Assembly (NCBI GenBank): GCA_000403315.2
Contig: KE159636.1
Span: 120,544 to 184,543, forward strand
Reading direction: 5' to 3'
DNA: 64,000 bases
Source: Lachnospiraceae bacterium A2
GTDB lineage: Bacteria; Bacillota; Clostridia; Lachnospirales; Lachnospiraceae
Shown here: one piece after another, positions 17,153-25,751 of the stretch
Layout: each line of letters opens with the position of its first letter
Numbering within the stretch: the first letter of the stretch is position 1
Notes under the pieces: model-generated
What the model was told of the DNA's origin: nothing
The model's database searches: none
Seen by the model: only the letters and a program-made list of their open reading frames with translations
Program-made: the position numbers and the translations under genes

Positions 17153-18208
17153 ATGGAAGGAACAATGAAAACTGCTGTTATGTTAGGGATCGGTAAAATG
17201 GGCTTTGAAGAAAGGGAAATTCCGGCGCCAAAGGATAATGAGGTCCTTGTAAAGCTGGAGTATGTGGGCATCTGCGGCAGCGACCTGCATTACTATGAAA
17301 CAGGGGCGATTGGGGATTATGTCGTAGAGCCTCCTTTTGTACTGGGGCATGAACCGGGCGGCACGGTTGTGGAAGTGGGGAAGGATGTGAAGCACTTAAA
17401 GGCTGGCGACAGGGTTGCGCTGGAACCGGGAAAGACCTGCGGGCACTGCGAGTTCTGCAAAACAGGGAATTACAACCTCTGCCCGGATGTGGTGTTTTTC
17501 GCAACCCCGCCAGTGGACGGCGTATTTCAGGAGTATGTGGCACATGAAGCAGACCTGTGCTTTAAGCTGCCGGACAATGTGAGCACGTTGGAAGGCGCCT
17601 TGATCGAGCCTTTGGCGGTTGGGTTCCATGCAGCAATGCAGGGGGGCGCAAGGGCAGGCCAGACCGCAGTAGTCCTGGGGGCAGGATGCATTGGCCTGGT
17701 GACAATGATGGCATTGAAGGCAATGGGGGTATCCCAGGTATATGTGGTGGACATTATGGAAAAACGGCTGCAGAAAGCGCTGGAGCTGGGGGCAGACGGG
17801 GTAATCAACGGGAGCAAGGCAGATGCCGTGGAGGAGATAAGGAAGCTGACGGATGGAAAGGGCTGCAGCCTTGCAGTGGAAACCGCAGGTACGCAGGCAA
17901 CCACTGTCCAGGCTATCCATATGGTTAAGAAGGGCGCGACAATTGTCCTGGTTGGCTACAGCAAGAGCGGGGAAATGACGCTGCCCATGAGCCTTGCGCT
18001 GGATAAGGAGCTGACGTTTAAGACGGTATTCCGTTACCGCCATATCTATCCCATGGCAATTGATGCAGTCGCAGCAGGCAAGGTGGACCTGAAAGGCATT
18101 GTGACAGATATTTTCGGTCTGGATGAAGTGCAGAAAGCCATGGATTACAGCGTAAATAACAAAGCGGACATTGTAAAAGCAGTGATCCGTATTGCAGAGG
18201 AAGCATAA
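17153..18208 (+). CDS. Zinc-dependent polyol dehydrogenase (sorbitol/xylitol type)
   Basis: A 351-residue medium-chain dehydrogenase. The catalytic-zinc region is GICGSDLHYYETG with GHEPGG, the structural-zinc cysteines are in CGHCEFCKTGNYNLC, and the NAD site is VLGAGCIGLV. The family oxidises sorbitol, xylitol or L-arabitol to the ketose. The ATG at 17153 has GAGGAGGAA eight bases upstream; the frame is open further back but without a ribosome site. It is first in an operon with a sugar transporter and a PfkB kinase, so a route of uptake, oxidation to a ketose and phosphorylation is likely. Confidence 0.93.
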   Translation: MEGTMKTAVMLGIGKMGFEEREIPAPKDNEVLVKLEYVGICGSDLHYYETGAIGDYVVEPPFVLGHEPGGTVVEVGKDVKHLKAGDRVALEPGKTCGHCEFCKTGNYNLCPDVVFFATPPVDGVFQEYVAHEADLCFKLPDNVSTLEGALIEPLAVGFHAAMQGGARAGQTAVVLGAGCIGLVTMMALKAMGVSQVYVVDIMEKRLQKALELGADGVINGSKADAVEEIRKLTDGKGCSLAVETAGTQATTVQAIHMVKKGATIVLVGYSKSGEMTLPMSLALDKELTFKTVFRYRHIYPMAIDAVAAGKVDLKGIVTDIFGLDEVQKAMDYSVNNKADIVKAVIRIAEEA

Positions 18209-18302
18209 GGGCTTGGCGCTGCGCCTTTGAAAAAGACAGGGGATTTTTGGGGGCGTAAGCGCCTTGGGTTTCAGGAATGGAGGATTTAGAAGGAGGACGG
18301 CA

Positions 18303-19679
18303 ATGGAGCAGAAAAATACAGATGTAAAAGTGCCGCTGATTAGCAAAATTGCTTATGGCATGGGCGACGTGGGGTGCAATTTCAGTTGGATGTTTGTTGG
18401 GAATTTCCTGATGATTTTTTATACGGATGTTTTTGGGATTGGGATGGGGGCAGTTGCAGGGCTGATGCTGTTCTCAAGGTTCTGGGACGCCATAAACGAC
18501 CCGGTCATTGGAGGGCTGAGCGACAAGACCCATACAAGGTGGGGCAGGTACCGCCCATGGCTTCTGGTTGCCGCGCCCCTTACCGCCATTGTGCTGATGC
18601 TGACGTTCTGGGCGCATCCTGATTGGCCCTCCAACGTAAAAATTATTTATATGGCGGTTACGTATTGTATCCTGGTGCTGGGGTATACCTGCGTCAATAT
18701 CCCATATGGGACGCTGTGCGGCGCAATGACGCAGAATATAGAAGAACGGGCGAAAATCAATACGTTCCGTTCCGTCAGCGCTATGGTTGCCATTGGCATT
18801 ATCAACATTATAACGGTTCCCCTGATTGCAGCCCTTGGGAATGGGAACGATAAACGGGGCTATCTTCTGGTGGCTGCTGTGTATGGGTGTATTTTTGCAG
18901 CCTGCCATATTTTCTGTTTTGCGAAGACAAAGGAAGTTGTGGAAGTGCCGGAAAAGGAAAAAATTTCCCTGAAAGTGCAGCTTGCAGCCGTGGCGAAGAA
19001 TAAGCCGTATATGATTGCAGTTGCAGGGCAGTTCCTGTTTGGGGTTACGCTTTATGGAAGGAACGCAGACGCGCTTTATTACTTTACTTATGTGGAAGGG
19101 AACCAGGCGCTGTTCAGTACATATTCCCTTTGCATTATCATCCCGTCGATTATTGGGGCGGCCTGCTTCCCGGTTGTGTTTAAGATGACAAACAATAAAG
19201 GGCGTTCCGCATCCATATTTGCATTGCTTACTGGGATTAGCATGTTCTGTATGTACTTTTTCACAGTTGGGGCGGCGCCGGTTCCGTTTTACCTGTTTTC
19301 CTGTTTGGCACAATTTTTCTTTTCCGGCTTTAACACTGCTATTTATGCCATTGTGCCGGACTGCGTGGAATACGGGGAGTGGAAAACAGGGCTTCGTAAC
19401 GACGGGTTCCAATATGCCTTTATTTCACTGGGGAATAAGATTGGGATGGCGATTGGGACATCTGTCCTGGCAGGGGTGCTGGGCAGCTTAGGCTATATGG
19501 CAAACCAGCAGCAGAACCCCGCCGTGCTGGCTGTGATGAAGCATTCATTTACGACAGTACCGGGCATCTTATGGATTGTTACGGCAGGCGTCTTATATTT
19601 TTACCGCCTGAACCGGAAAGCCTATAACAAAATTGTGCAGGAAATTCAGGAAAGGAAGGAGAGCGGAAAACATGTATGA
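18303..19679 (+). CDS. GPH-family sugar/cation symporter
   Basis: A 458-residue membrane protein with about 12 transmembrane helices, of the glycoside-pentoside-hexuronide family (MelB/XynB/YicJ type). The conserved DAINDPVIGGLSDKTHTRWGR segment spans helices 2-3, with RYRPW after it. The start has AGGAGG upstream. Its end overlaps the kinase start by 8 bases. The substrate is probably the polyol or glycoside used by the neighbouring dehydrogenase; the sequence alone does not fix it. Confidence 0.92.
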   Translation: MEQKNTDVKVPLISKIAYGMGDVGCNFSWMFVGNFLMIFYTDVFGIGMGAVAGLMLFSRFWDAINDPVIGGLSDKTHTRWGRYRPWLLVAAPLTAIVLMLTFWAHPDWPSNVKIIYMAVTYCILVLGYTCVNIPYGTLCGAMTQNIEERAKINTFRSVSAMVAIGIINIITVPLIAALGNGNDKRGYLLVAAVYGCIFAACHIFCFAKTKEVVEVPEKEKISLKVQLAAVAKNKPYMIAVAGQFLFGVTLYGRNADALYYFTYVEGNQALFSTYSLCIIIPSIIGAACFPVVFKMTNNKGRSASIFALLTGISMFCMYFFTVGAAPVPFYLFSCLAQFFFSGFNTAIYAIVPDCVEYGEWKTGLRNDGFQYAFISLGNKIGMAIGTSVLAGVLGSLGYMANQQQNPAVLAVMKHSFTTVPGILWIVTAGVLYFYRLNRKAYNKIVQEIQERKESGKHV

Positions 19680-20880
19680 TGTAGTTGCTTTAGGGGAATT
19701 GCTGGTTGATTTTATCCAGGACGGCAGCAGCCGGAATGGGAACCCGGTATTTGAAGCAAACCCGGGCGGCGCGCCCTGCAACGTGCTGGCTATGCTGGCG
19801 CGGCTTGGCTACCGGGCTGCATTTATTGGGAAAGTGGGGGAAGATTCCTTTGGGAAGATGCTGGGAACAGCCATCCGGGAAATAGGGATTTCCACCGAAG
19901 GGCTGGTATATGGGCAGGATGCTGCGACGACCCTTGCATTTGTCCATTCACTGGCGGACGGCGACCGGGACTTTTCCTTTTACAGGGATCCGGGGGCAGA
20001 CACTATGCTGTCAGGGAATGAAGTCAATAAGAAGCTGATTGAAGGGTGCAGGATTTTCCATTTCGGTTCCCTTTCGCTGACAGATGAACCGGCAGGGCGG
20101 GCAACGAAAATGGCTGTTTCCCTTGCGAAAGACACTGGGAAGATAGTTTCCTTTGATCCCAACCTCAGGGAGCAGCTGTGGGAAAGCGAAGAACAGGCGA
20201 AAGAGGCTGTCTGGTATGGGATTGGGGAATGCGATATCCTGAAAATTGCAGACAATGAGATCAAATGGCTGACTGGCTTAGAAAGCTACGACGAAGGCGT
20301 ACAGGCAATCAAAAAGCGGTCTGGGGCAAAGCTTATCAATGTGACCCTGGGCAGCAAAGGGAGCCTTGCCTATTATATGGATACGAAGGTTTGCGGGAAA
20401 CCATTTTTAAACGATCACACCATAGATGCCACAGGGGCTGGCGATACGTTCTGCGCTGGGGTATTGGGGTTTGTGCTGGAGCATGGCCTTGACAACCTGT
20501 CAGAGGATGATTTGGAAGAAATGCTGCTGTTTGCAAACGCGGCGGCTTCTATTGTCACGACCCGTAAGGGAGCCCTGCGCTCCATGCCTGCCAGGGAAGA
20601 AATTGAGAAGCTGGCCCGGGGCGCAAGGGAGGGCCAGAAGGGGCATAAGGATGCCAGGGCATTCCCTGTTGTCCTCCGTTCGGTAGACAAGGTGAAAGGC
20701 TTTGTGGATGATATGGGCAAGATTGAAGGGGATGTGCTCCTCTCCGTTGGTAAGTATGTGATAGATGCAAAGTCCATTATGGGGATTTTCAGCCTTGATT
20801 TGTCCAACCCACTGCAGCTTGAAATTGAGGACTGGAAGGAAGAATATGCACCGATAGTAGGGAAATACCTGCATCCATAA
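19672..20880 (+). CDS. PfkB-family fructokinase with C-terminal HPr-like domain
   Basis: A 402-residue protein. Residues 1-320 are a PfkB sugar kinase, fructokinase-like: GELLVDF, the NPGGAPCNVLAMLARLG sugar-binding segment and DATGAGDTF (252-260) with catalytic Asp258. Residues about 331-401 resemble HPr: LRSVDKVKGFV, then YVIDAKSIMGIFSLDLS (362-378), which matches the HPr Ser46 segment of Clostridial HPr-like proteins. The active-site His of HPr is absent, so it should not carry phosphate from PTS enzyme I. Usual fructokinases end near residue 320. The ATG follows AGGAGAG and overlaps the transporter stop. Confidence 0.9.
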   Translation: MYDVVALGELLVDFIQDGSSRNGNPVFEANPGGAPCNVLAMLARLGYRAAFIGKVGEDSFGKMLGTAIREIGISTEGLVYGQDAATTLAFVHSLADGDRDFSFYRDPGADTMLSGNEVNKKLIEGCRIFHFGSLSLTDEPAGRATKMAVSLAKDTGKIVSFDPNLREQLWESEEQAKEAVWYGIGECDILKIADNEIKWLTGLESYDEGVQAIKKRSGAKLINVTLGSKGSLAYYMDTKVCGKPFLNDHTIDATGAGDTFCAGVLGFVLEHGLDNLSEDDLEEMLLFANAAASIVTTRKGALRSMPAREEIEKLARGAREGQKGHKDARAFPVVLRSVDKVKGFVDDMGKIEGDVLLSVGKYVIDAKSIMGIFSLDLSNPLQLEIEDWKEEYAPIVGKYLHP

Positions 20881-20902
20881 CAAACTGCAGGAAAATGGTA
20901 AT

Positions 20903-20943
20903 CCGCTGCTGCCTGCGGGGTGGGAATCTGCAGGCAGCAGCGG
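20903..20943. terminator. Strong hairpin between convergent genes
   Basis: CCGCTGCTGCCTGC (20903-20916) pairs perfectly with GCAGGCAGCAGCGG (20930-20943). It sits between the convergent kinase and deaminase genes. There is no clear T tract, so termination may need Rho or rely on the 14-bp stem alone. Confidence 0.6.
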
Positions 20944-20962
20944 TAGTTATGTCAGGGTTCTG

Positions 20963-21949
20963 CTATCCGATTTTTCCAAGCATCCAGTCTTTCACAGCGT
21001 TGTCTGCAAAAGATGCTTTTGCAGCATTCTGCATCAACTGCTTCCGTTCTTCCGGCAGCAGGTACCCGGCCTGTTCCAGGGCTTCCAGCTCCTGCGTAAC
21101 CGTTGTGCCGCTGACGGTCCGGTTGTCTGTGTTGACGGTGACTAGCAGCCCTTCTTCCCAAAATTCCCGGAATGGGTACTGCCCCATGGATGGTACGGCC
21201 TTTGTCTGCAGGTTGCTGGTGGGGCACATTTCAATCCCTATTTCCCGCTGCCTGCACAGGCGTATGGCATCTTTGTTCCCAGCCATTGCGATGCCATGGC
21301 CGATCCGTTTTGCGCCGAGCTCCACGGCGTTTTGGATGCTTTCTGCACTGCTGCATTCGCCGGCGTGGATGGTAAAGGGGATTCCCAGGCGGGCGGCTTC
21401 TTCGAAAACCCGCTTCTGCCCCAGCACCGGGAAGGCGGCTTCATCCCCTGCCAAATCAATGGCGCATACCCCTTGCCCAAGGTATTCCCTTGCCAATTCC
21501 ACGATTTCCATATTTTTTTCCCATGGCATATGGCGCATGGCGCAGAGGATAATATTTCCTTTTATCTGGAACGATTCCTCTGCTTTTTTCAGGCCACGCA
21601 GTACGCTTTCCACAATTTGCCGGGAAGTAAGCCCTTCTGCTGCAGATAGCAGGGGCGCAAACCGGATTTCCATATAAATGGTATGTTCCCCTGCCCCCTG
21701 TGCCATTACATCATATGCTGCTGTTTCAAAGCTTTCCTCTGAAATCAGGCAGGATAGGGGCAGGCCAAATTTTTCCAGATATTCTTTTAAGCTCCTGCAG
21801 CCCGGTTCCACTTGCAGGCAGGAACGCAGCCCTTTTTCGGAGACAGGCAGCGTGATTCCTGCAGTTTTGGCCAATGCCCGGATGCATCCCGGGGAAAGGG
21901 AGCCATCCAGATGGCAGTGTAAATCTATGGTTGCGGTGTTGTTTTTCAT
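20963..21949 (-). CDS. add: Adenosine deaminase family protein
   Basis: A 328-residue amidohydrolase that deaminates adenosine or deoxyadenosine to the inosine form in purine salvage. Zinc ligands are His11 and His13 (DLHCHLDGSL), His195 with catalytic Glu198 in HAGE, His218 in GHGIAMAG and Asp275 in NTDN. Length and motif order fit bacterial adenosine deaminase. Aminodeoxyfutalosine or adenine deaminases are close relatives and cannot be excluded. Upstream are a GATTAGGG hairpin and then the LarA-like gene, so it is probably transcribed separately. Confidence 0.88.
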   Translation of the reverse strand: MKNNTATIDLHCHLDGSLSPGCIRALAKTAGITLPVSEKGLRSCLQVEPGCRSLKEYLEKFGLPLSCLISEESFETAAYDVMAQGAGEHTIYMEIRFAPLLSAAEGLTSRQIVESVLRGLKKAEESFQIKGNIILCAMRHMPWEKNMEIVELAREYLGQGVCAIDLAGDEAAFPVLGQKRVFEEAARLGIPFTIHAGECSSAESIQNAVELGAKRIGHGIAMAGNKDAIRLCRQREIGIEMCPTSNLQTKAVPSMGQYPFREFWEEGLLVTVNTDNRTVSGTTVTQELEALEQAGYLLPEERKQLMQNAAKASFADNAVKDWMLGKIG

Positions 21950-21977
21950 AGGCGTCCCTCCTGTTTTTTGATATTAA

Positions 21978-22013
21978 GATTAGGGTGCCAAAAGGGCTTT
22001 TGACACCCTAATC
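21978..22013. repeat. GATTAGGG palindromic element, copy C (minimal form)
   Basis: A simple hairpin: GATTAGGGTGCCAAAAG, two Gs, CTTTTGACACCCTAATC, 17 bp of stem with one mismatch. It holds only the terminal repeats seen in copies A and B with nothing between, and lies in the gap between the deaminase and the LarA-like gene. Confidence 0.8.
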
Positions 22014-22063
22014 ATATTAATAGATTATATCAAATTTGCATCAGGCGGGCAAGGGAGTTGAAA

Positions 22064-23329
22064 TCATCCTACTTTCCATAGGCCAAGGGCAGGAGTCCTT
22101 ACAAAGTAGATTTCCTCCCCGTTTTCCAGCGTGTTCCAGCCATCCTTTAAGGTTTCGGGGCGGTAGGCGGAAACGGCTTTCCCATAATCCTCCCATCCAT
22201 ACCCTGCCTGCTGGATTTCCTCCCTGGAAAGAAGCTGGGGACGGGTGCAGTAAGTAACGGTGAACCGCCCCTCGGAGGAGCCTTGTATTAAATGTGCTGC
22301 CGCCATGGTGCGGTTTTCAAATGCCCCTTGCCGGAGCAGGTTTAAAATGTACTCCCGGCCTTTGTAGCCATATCTGCGTATCATGCCGTCCATTTCAGGG
22401 TTTTCCCCAAAGGCTTTCACGCCGGGGGCGAGGATTACAAGGTTCCCGCCGTCTGCGACAGCCATGCGGGTGCGGTAAATCCCTTTATTCCCAACCCAGG
22501 TGGTTTTAAGCTCATGGGGATCCAGAAAGGCGACTACTTTTTTCGCGTATTTTTCCAGATGGACAATGTTCAGTTCCTGGGATAAGGCGGCAGCCAGCTC
22601 AAAAGGCCTGCGGGATGGGCCGATATAGAGCCCTTTTAAGGAAACGGTTCCCTGCGGGCTAAGTGTAGTTACGGTTTGGAGGTATACCAGCGGCAGCCCG
22701 GAGAGGAAATGTTCCTGCGCGTAGTCAAACACCTTCCGGGCAGGGGTGTCCACAACCCCCAGCGCACGTTCCATCCCGCAGATGGCGCTTAACAGGTGGG
22801 ACTTATTGATCATTTGGCGCCCGCCTACGCCTACAAAAATATTTTTGCTGTAATTTGCCATTCCCACCACTTCATGGGGGACAACCTGCCCTACGGATAA
22901 AATCAGGTCATACCTGCCTTCCAGCAAACGCCAGTTTACTTCGGCTTCTATGCTTTCCCCATACAGCCCGCCGGAAATTTCCTCTGTAAATGCTTTTGGC
23001 ACAGTTCCGATTGGTATGGCGTCGGCCTGCCAGTTATGTACCAGGAATGCGCTGTCCGGGATTGCGTCCCCAAACATGCTGCGCCGTTCCGCTGCGTCCA
23101 TAGGCATGTGGGTGCCAAGGGCAGGCATTACATGCACGGCAGCATGGGGGCTCAGGATGCGGTAAAGGATTTGCGTAAGTTCCCCTGCATAAGAATAGCA
23201 GCGGGTGTAATCCGGTGGGATAATCAGTACATTCCGCAAATCAGGGTACTGCCCGATTAATTGGCGGATTGCCTGTTCTGTGCGGGAAGGGGAAATGCCT
23301 TCCCGGTCTGTGAGGTATATTTCCTGCAT
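22064..23329 (-). CDS. LarA-like nickel-dependent racemase/epimerase family protein
   Basis: A 421-residue protein of the lactate racemase superfamily. Candidate catalytic positions are visible: Arg43 in PPDYTR, His74 in ALGTH, His152 in VPHEVVGMANYSKN and Lys162, the position that carries the pincer nickel cofactor in LarA. The GNLVILAPGVKAFGE segment is the C-terminal substrate loop. Family members racemise or epimerise 2-hydroxy acids, including sugar acids. It follows a zinc dehydrogenase by about 50 bases in one operon, so a sugar-acid substrate is likely. The cofactor genes larB, larC and larE are not in the window. Confidence 0.8.
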   Translation of the reverse strand: MQEIYLTDREGISPSRTEQAIRQLIGQYPDLRNVLIIPPDYTRCYSYAGELTQILYRILSPHAAVHVMPALGTHMPMDAAERRSMFGDAIPDSAFLVHNWQADAIPIGTVPKAFTEEISGGLYGESIEAEVNWRLLEGRYDLILSVGQVVPHEVVGMANYSKNIFVGVGGRQMINKSHLLSAICGMERALGVVDTPARKVFDYAQEHFLSGLPLVYLQTVTTLSPQGTVSLKGLYIGPSRRPFELAAALSQELNIVHLEKYAKKVVAFLDPHELKTTWVGNKGIYRTRMAVADGGNLVILAPGVKAFGENPEMDGMIRRYGYKGREYILNLLRQGAFENRTMAAAHLIQGSSEGRFTVTYCTRPQLLSREEIQQAGYGWEDYGKAVSAYRPETLKDGWNTLENGEEIYFVRTPALGLWKVG

Positions 23330-23380
23330 GGCTCTGATGGCTCCTTTCGTTTTGGCAGGCTGCCGGATGTGGCGGGGCTT

Positions 23381-24403
23381 TTAACCTTCAAATTTCAGCA
23401 CCAGTTTCAGCACATCCTTTGGGTGCTCTGTAATCATGGTAAGGGCTTCCATAATGTCCGTGTAATGGTATGCTTTTGTCATAAGCTGTTCTGGGTTCAG
23501 GCTGCCATCTTCAAACCCGGCAATTACTTCCCCAAAGCAGTTGTTGTTCAGGCGTGAGCCCACAATGGTAAGCTCTTTTTTGGTAATGTCCGCCATGCAG
23601 ATCTTAGAGGGCTGGTCCTTAAGGCCAAGGCAGACAATGCGCCCGGCAGGGCAGGCGAGCCGCACTGCATCCTCTAAGGAAGCGGGGGTGCATACGGTGT
23701 CAACAACTACGGGGATGCCTTCCCCGTCTGTAAACTGTTCCAGCCGTTCCTCCAGGTTTTCTTCCGGCACAAGGACAGTTTCATCTGCCCCCATGGATTT
23801 GGCTTTCTCCAGACGTTCTTTGACTAAGTCGGATAAGATGACCTGGGCGCCCTGCCGTTTTGCAACCTGCATGGCGCAGATTCCGATTGGCCCTGAACCC
23901 ATGATTAAGACCTGGTCGCCTGCCTGGATCTGCGCCCGTTTGCAGATTTCTGCGCCGATGGTGTAAGGCTCTGCAAGGCCAAGGAGGGATTCGTCCAGCT
24001 TTTTGTGGTAGAGGTGCACATTTTTTGCAGGGACCTTGACGTATTCTGCAAACCCTCCGTCCCGGTGCACCCCCATAACTTCAAGGTTCCGGCAGACATT
24101 ATGCCGCCCAATCCGGCAGGCATAGCATTTGCCGCAGCTAAGGACAGGGTCTGCCGCTGCTTGGCTGCCGGGTTCAATGCCTGTAACGGCAGGGCCTACG
24201 GCTTCCACAATGCCCCCAAATTCATGGCCAATCAGGCGGGGGTAGGTGGCAAGGGAATTTGTGCCGTTGTAAATCCCAATATCGGAGCCGCAGATGCCGC
24301 CGGAGGTAACGCGGATAATGACGTCGTCGGGGGCGGTGATCTCTGGCTTTGGGACTTCTGTGATTTCAGCGTGGAAAGGGGAAGTTATTTTGATAGCTTT
24401 CAT
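23381..24403 (-). CDS. Zinc-dependent sugar-acid/polyol dehydrogenase
   Basis: A 340-residue medium-chain dehydrogenase: GGICGSDIGIYNG and GHEFGG for the catalytic zinc, four cysteines in CGKCYACRIGRHNVC for structural zinc, MGSGPIGICAMQ for NAD(P). The start MKAIKITS has AAAGGAAA upstream; the frame is open 66 bases further back but into the promoter. It is first in a two-gene operon with the LarA-like gene and is read from a promoter carrying the FadR-type operator. The family includes threonine, idonate and galactonate dehydrogenases; the substrate here is unknown. Confidence 0.88.
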   Translation of the reverse strand: MKAIKITSPFHAEITEVPKPEITAPDDVIIRVTSGGICGSDIGIYNGTNSLATYPRLIGHEFGGIVEAVGPAVTGIEPGSQAAADPVLSCGKCYACRIGRHNVCRNLEVMGVHRDGGFAEYVKVPAKNVHLYHKKLDESLLGLAEPYTIGAEICKRAQIQAGDQVLIMGSGPIGICAMQVAKRQGAQVILSDLVKERLEKAKSMGADETVLVPEENLEERLEQFTDGEGIPVVVDTVCTPASLEDAVRLACPAGRIVCLGLKDQPSKICMADITKKELTIVGSRLNNNCFGEVIAGFEDGSLNPEQLMTKAYHYTDIMEALTMITEHPKDVLKLVLKFEG

Positions 24404-24435
24404 AGTCGTTTTTCCTTTACAGTAAATTTTTGTTA

Positions 24436-24469
24436 AGATTAACATAACATGGGACGTCATACGTGTCAA
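24436..24469 (-). promoter_or_regulatory. Promoter/operator of the dehydrogenase-LarA operon
   Basis: Minus strand: TTGACA (24469-24464), 17 bases, TAATCT (24441-24436). The spacer TATGACGTCCCATG is nearly the same as that of the ABC-operon promoter at 25444, on the opposite side of the GntR gene. It is a probable binding site of that regulator. Confidence 0.75.
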
Positions 24470-24643
24470 GAGGTTTTGTCGTTCCGGCGGAGTAATATGC
24501 TGCGGGGAGGGGGAAAGTTGACATAGAAAGCATGGAGTTGGTATAATAATCCAAGCAGGGCGCCCTTTTTCAGGAGGGTAAGGGACAGGACAACAGAGGA
24601 ATCTGAGGACAGCGCATACATAGGATACGGGGGATGTTGGAAC

Positions 24644-25345
24644 ATGAGATTAGAAACAATGCAGGACAGCGGAAAATCGCTGGCGGAGCGGGTGGCAGAC
24701 CAGCTTGCAGGCTTAATTGCAGAAAATAAATTCAAAAAAGGGGAAAGGCTCCCCAGCGAGTTCCAGTTAGCGGAAGCGGTAAACGTAGGGCGCGGGACGA
24801 TCCGGGAAGCAGTCAAAATCCTTGTGTCCAGGAATATTGTGGAGATACGCAGGGGGCTTGGGACTTTTGTCAGCGAGAAAACGGGGCTTACAGAGGATCC
24901 ATTGGGGCTGAATTTTGTGGAGGATAAGAGCCGTCTGGCGCTGGACTTAATGGAGGTGCGCGCTATGATAGAGCCGGACATTGCAGCCTTGGCGGCGGAG
25001 CGTGCCACAGAGGAAGAAATCGAAGCCATCTGCCTGGCCTGCCACGCGGTGGAGGAGAAAATCTGCCGGAAGAAACCCTTTGTGGCAGAGGATATTGCAT
25101 TCCATGAAATGATTGCAAAGAGCAGCAGGAACCAGGTAGTGCCCAAGGTGATCCCGGTGATCCATTCGGCCATCCGGGAACAGATAAAAGCCACAAATGC
25201 CAACCTGACGGAACAGACAATCACAACCCACCGGGCAATTGTAAAAGCCATTGGGCGGAGGGAGCCGGAGGGGGCAAGGGAAGCCATGCTCCGGCATATG
25301 CAGTACAATATGGAGCATATTGCAGGGATGATGAAAAAGAATTAA
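24644..25345 (+). CDS. FadR-type GntR-family regulator
   Basis: A 233-residue regulator. The GntR winged helix (about 12-78) has LPSEFQLAEAVNVGRGTIREAVKIL and a GLGTFVSEK wing. The FCD ligand domain (about 95-225) has the metal-binding His positions in DIAFHEMIAKSSRN and HRAIVKAI. FadR-group proteins usually sense sugar acids or other organic acids. It lies between the divergent dehydrogenase operon and the ABC importer, and the same operator sequence occurs in front of both. It is therefore their likely joint repressor. A strong terminator follows its stop. Confidence 0.92.
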   Translation: MRLETMQDSGKSLAERVADQLAGLIAENKFKKGERLPSEFQLAEAVNVGRGTIREAVKILVSRNIVEIRRGLGTFVSEKTGLTEDPLGLNFVEDKSRLALDLMEVRAMIEPDIAALAAERATEEEIEAICLACHAVEEKICRKKPFVAEDIAFHEMIAKSSRNQVVPKVIPVIHSAIREQIKATNANLTEQTITTHRAIVKAIGRREPEGAREAMLRHMQYNMEHIAGMMKKN

Positions 25346-25390
25346 AAAATGCTGCCGGCCCGTGGGGCTGGAATTCGGGCAAGAGGGTTT

Positions 25391-25438
25391 GGTGCGGTGA
25401 AAAAGAAGGGCGTCCCTTCTGGCGCCGCACCATTTTTT
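25391..25438 (+). terminator. Intrinsic terminator after the GntR gene
   Basis: GGTGCGG (25391-25397) pairs with CCGCACC (25425-25431), with an inner AAGGG/CCCTT stem, followed by ATTTTTT. It lies directly before the ABC-operon promoter. Confidence 0.88.
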
Positions 25439-25443
25439 CCCGA

Positions 25444-25472
25444 TTGACACATATGACGTCCTATGATACACT
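25444..25472 (+). promoter_or_regulatory. Upstream promoter/operator of the ABC importer operon
   Basis: TTGACA (25444-25449), 17 bases, TACACT. The spacer contains CATATGACGTCCTATG, a near-perfect palindrome centred on GACGTC that matches the operator at 24436-24469. Confidence 0.78.
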
Positions 25473-25641
25473 AGCAAAACAAAGAACTTTTTTCATATCC
25501 CACACAGGCGGCAGGAACAGTTTTTAGCTCCTCCATCAGCCTGAATATAGTAAATCTTTTTTAATTTCTGTACAATAGCACAAATTTCTTTGTTGAATAT
25601 TGTTGATTTTTCATGAATTTCAAGAAAATATTTGGAGAATA

Positions 25642-25670
25642 GTGACAAGGCATGAAAAATGTGCTATTGT
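25642..25670 (+). promoter_or_regulatory. Second, proximal promoter of the ABC importer operon
   Basis: GTGACA (25642-25647), 17 bases, TATTGT (25665-25670), about 80 bases before the binding-protein ATG. It lacks the GACGTC operator. Confidence 0.45.
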
Positions 25671-25751
25671 ATACATCAGATAATACAAATATGTGCACGG
25701 GATGTATTACGAAGCAACGAAACCTGAAACTTCAAGAAAAGGAGAGGAAAC

